A stretch of DNA of 64,000 nt, taken from assembly GCF_021044425.1 (NCBI RefSeq), contig NZ_JAJNEC010000005.1, forward strand, positions 2,232,001 through 2,296,000, read 5' to 3'. Both the position numbers and the translations under genes were made by a program. Under the pieces are notes generated by a model. It was given only the letters and a program-made list of their open reading frames with translations. It did not search any database and was not told the origin of the DNA. Shown here piece by piece: positions 63,655 through 64,000 of this stretch. The first letter of the stretch is position 1; each line of letters starts with the position of its first letter. This stretch comes from Niabella pedocola (GTDB lineage: Bacteria > Bacteroidota > Bacteroidia > Chitinophagales > Chitinophagaceae).

Positions 63655-64000
63655 ATGCGCTATACAGAATTACAGGTAACCACCAATTTTACATTTTTGC
63701 GGGGCGGATCCCACCCCGAGGAGCTGGTGCAACAAGCCCTTCAGCTGGGCTATACAACGCTGGCCATTACAGACTGTAATACCCTGGCGGGAGTCGTGCG
63801 TGCTCATGCTGCCGCAAAGAACACGTCCCTGCGGGTCATACCCGCCTGCCGGCTGGACCTGGCAGATGGCCCCAGTCTGCTGATTTATCCAACCGGCAAG
63901 GACGCCTACAGCCGGTTATCGGCTTTATTAACAGAAGGAAACCTACGTACAGAAAAGGGAAAATGTGTACTGTATAAAGCGGATGTATACCGGTATGCAA
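63655..64000 (+). CDS. dnaE2: DnaE2 error-prone polymerase III alpha subunit (partial)
   Basis: First 115 codons; the rest is beyond the window. PHP domain start: YTELQVTTNFTFLRGGSHPE, ELVQQALQLGYTTLAITDCN, LAGVVRAHAAAKN. The first PHP metal His expected in ELHxxS/T is Gln here (ELQVTT), so this site is probably degenerate. Third member of the imuA-imuB-dnaE2 mutasome. Confidence 0.92.
   Translation, partial: MRYTELQVTTNFTFLRGGSHPEELVQQALQLGYTTLAITDCNTLAGVVRAHAAAKNTSLRVIPACRLDLADGPSLLIYPTGKDAYSRLSALLTEGNLRTEKGKCVLYKADVYRYA

Overview
The window looks like a Bacteroidetes chromosome, most likely family Chitinophagaceae (a Niabella-like genome). This is inference from a SusC/SusD pair, type IX secretion C-terminal domains, TAnnTTTG-type promoter boxes, DUF6443-type RHS proteins and mostly absent Shine-Dalgarno sites. 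No rRNA, tRNA, CRISPR array or transposase was seen.

Layout. (1) 1-4779: a lipoprotein gene, then a leftward operon for half of a type II secretion (T2SS/type IV pilus-like) machine: GspF, two pseudopilins and a large minor-pilin-like protein. (2) 5315-18346: an AT-richer toxin region with a LuxR regulator, a Spy-like protein, a small YD-repeat protein, a 2.2 kaa SpvB/RHS polymorphic toxin, a candidate immunity gene and a graveyard of displaced tip/immunity cassettes (frameshifted colicin-D-like tip, RHS-core remnant, tail-fibre-like pseudogene). (3) 18621-25829: a rightward operon with the other half of the T2SS: GspG, a short prepilin peptidase, GspE, GspD, GspL/M-like proteins, a lipoprotein and a GspC/PilP-like protein. 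(4) 26029-37151: a second toxin region with a LuxR-domain protein, a two-gene RHS system, a membrane immunity candidate and more tip/immunity debris. A ~50 bp potentially hairpin-forming element occurs three times beside these cassettes.

(5) 37366-45949: a Mu-like phage remnant with S24 repressor, Gam, a small HTH protein, a tail-fibre-like protein plus DUF4838 glycosidase, and a spanin/amidase lysis cassette. It is bracketed by an intact coiled-coil gene and a decayed partial copy. Two phage promoters share CCGGACAC-N19-TATGTTTG. (6) 46137-58364: a PNGase F-like enzyme, GNAT, a PepSY-like protein, SusD/SusC, a NarL-type response regulator and a beta-propeller sensor kinase. A 17 bp GC palindrome recurs around this group. 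(7) 58830-61256: HxlR regulator divergent from YceI and pirin, with three 18 bp-phased repeats between them, and a frameshifted secreted-protein gene. (8) 61411-64000: the imuA-imuB-dnaE2 mutasome, with dnaE2 cut by the window edge.

How it may fit together (inference): the two T2SS halves diverge around a toxin island and a second RHS locus follows directly, so the machine may export these giant RHS proteins, or the island may simply have landed between two divergent T2SS operons. Many of the small neighbouring proteins have signal peptides or membrane segments, which would suit immunity to toxins acting in the envelope.
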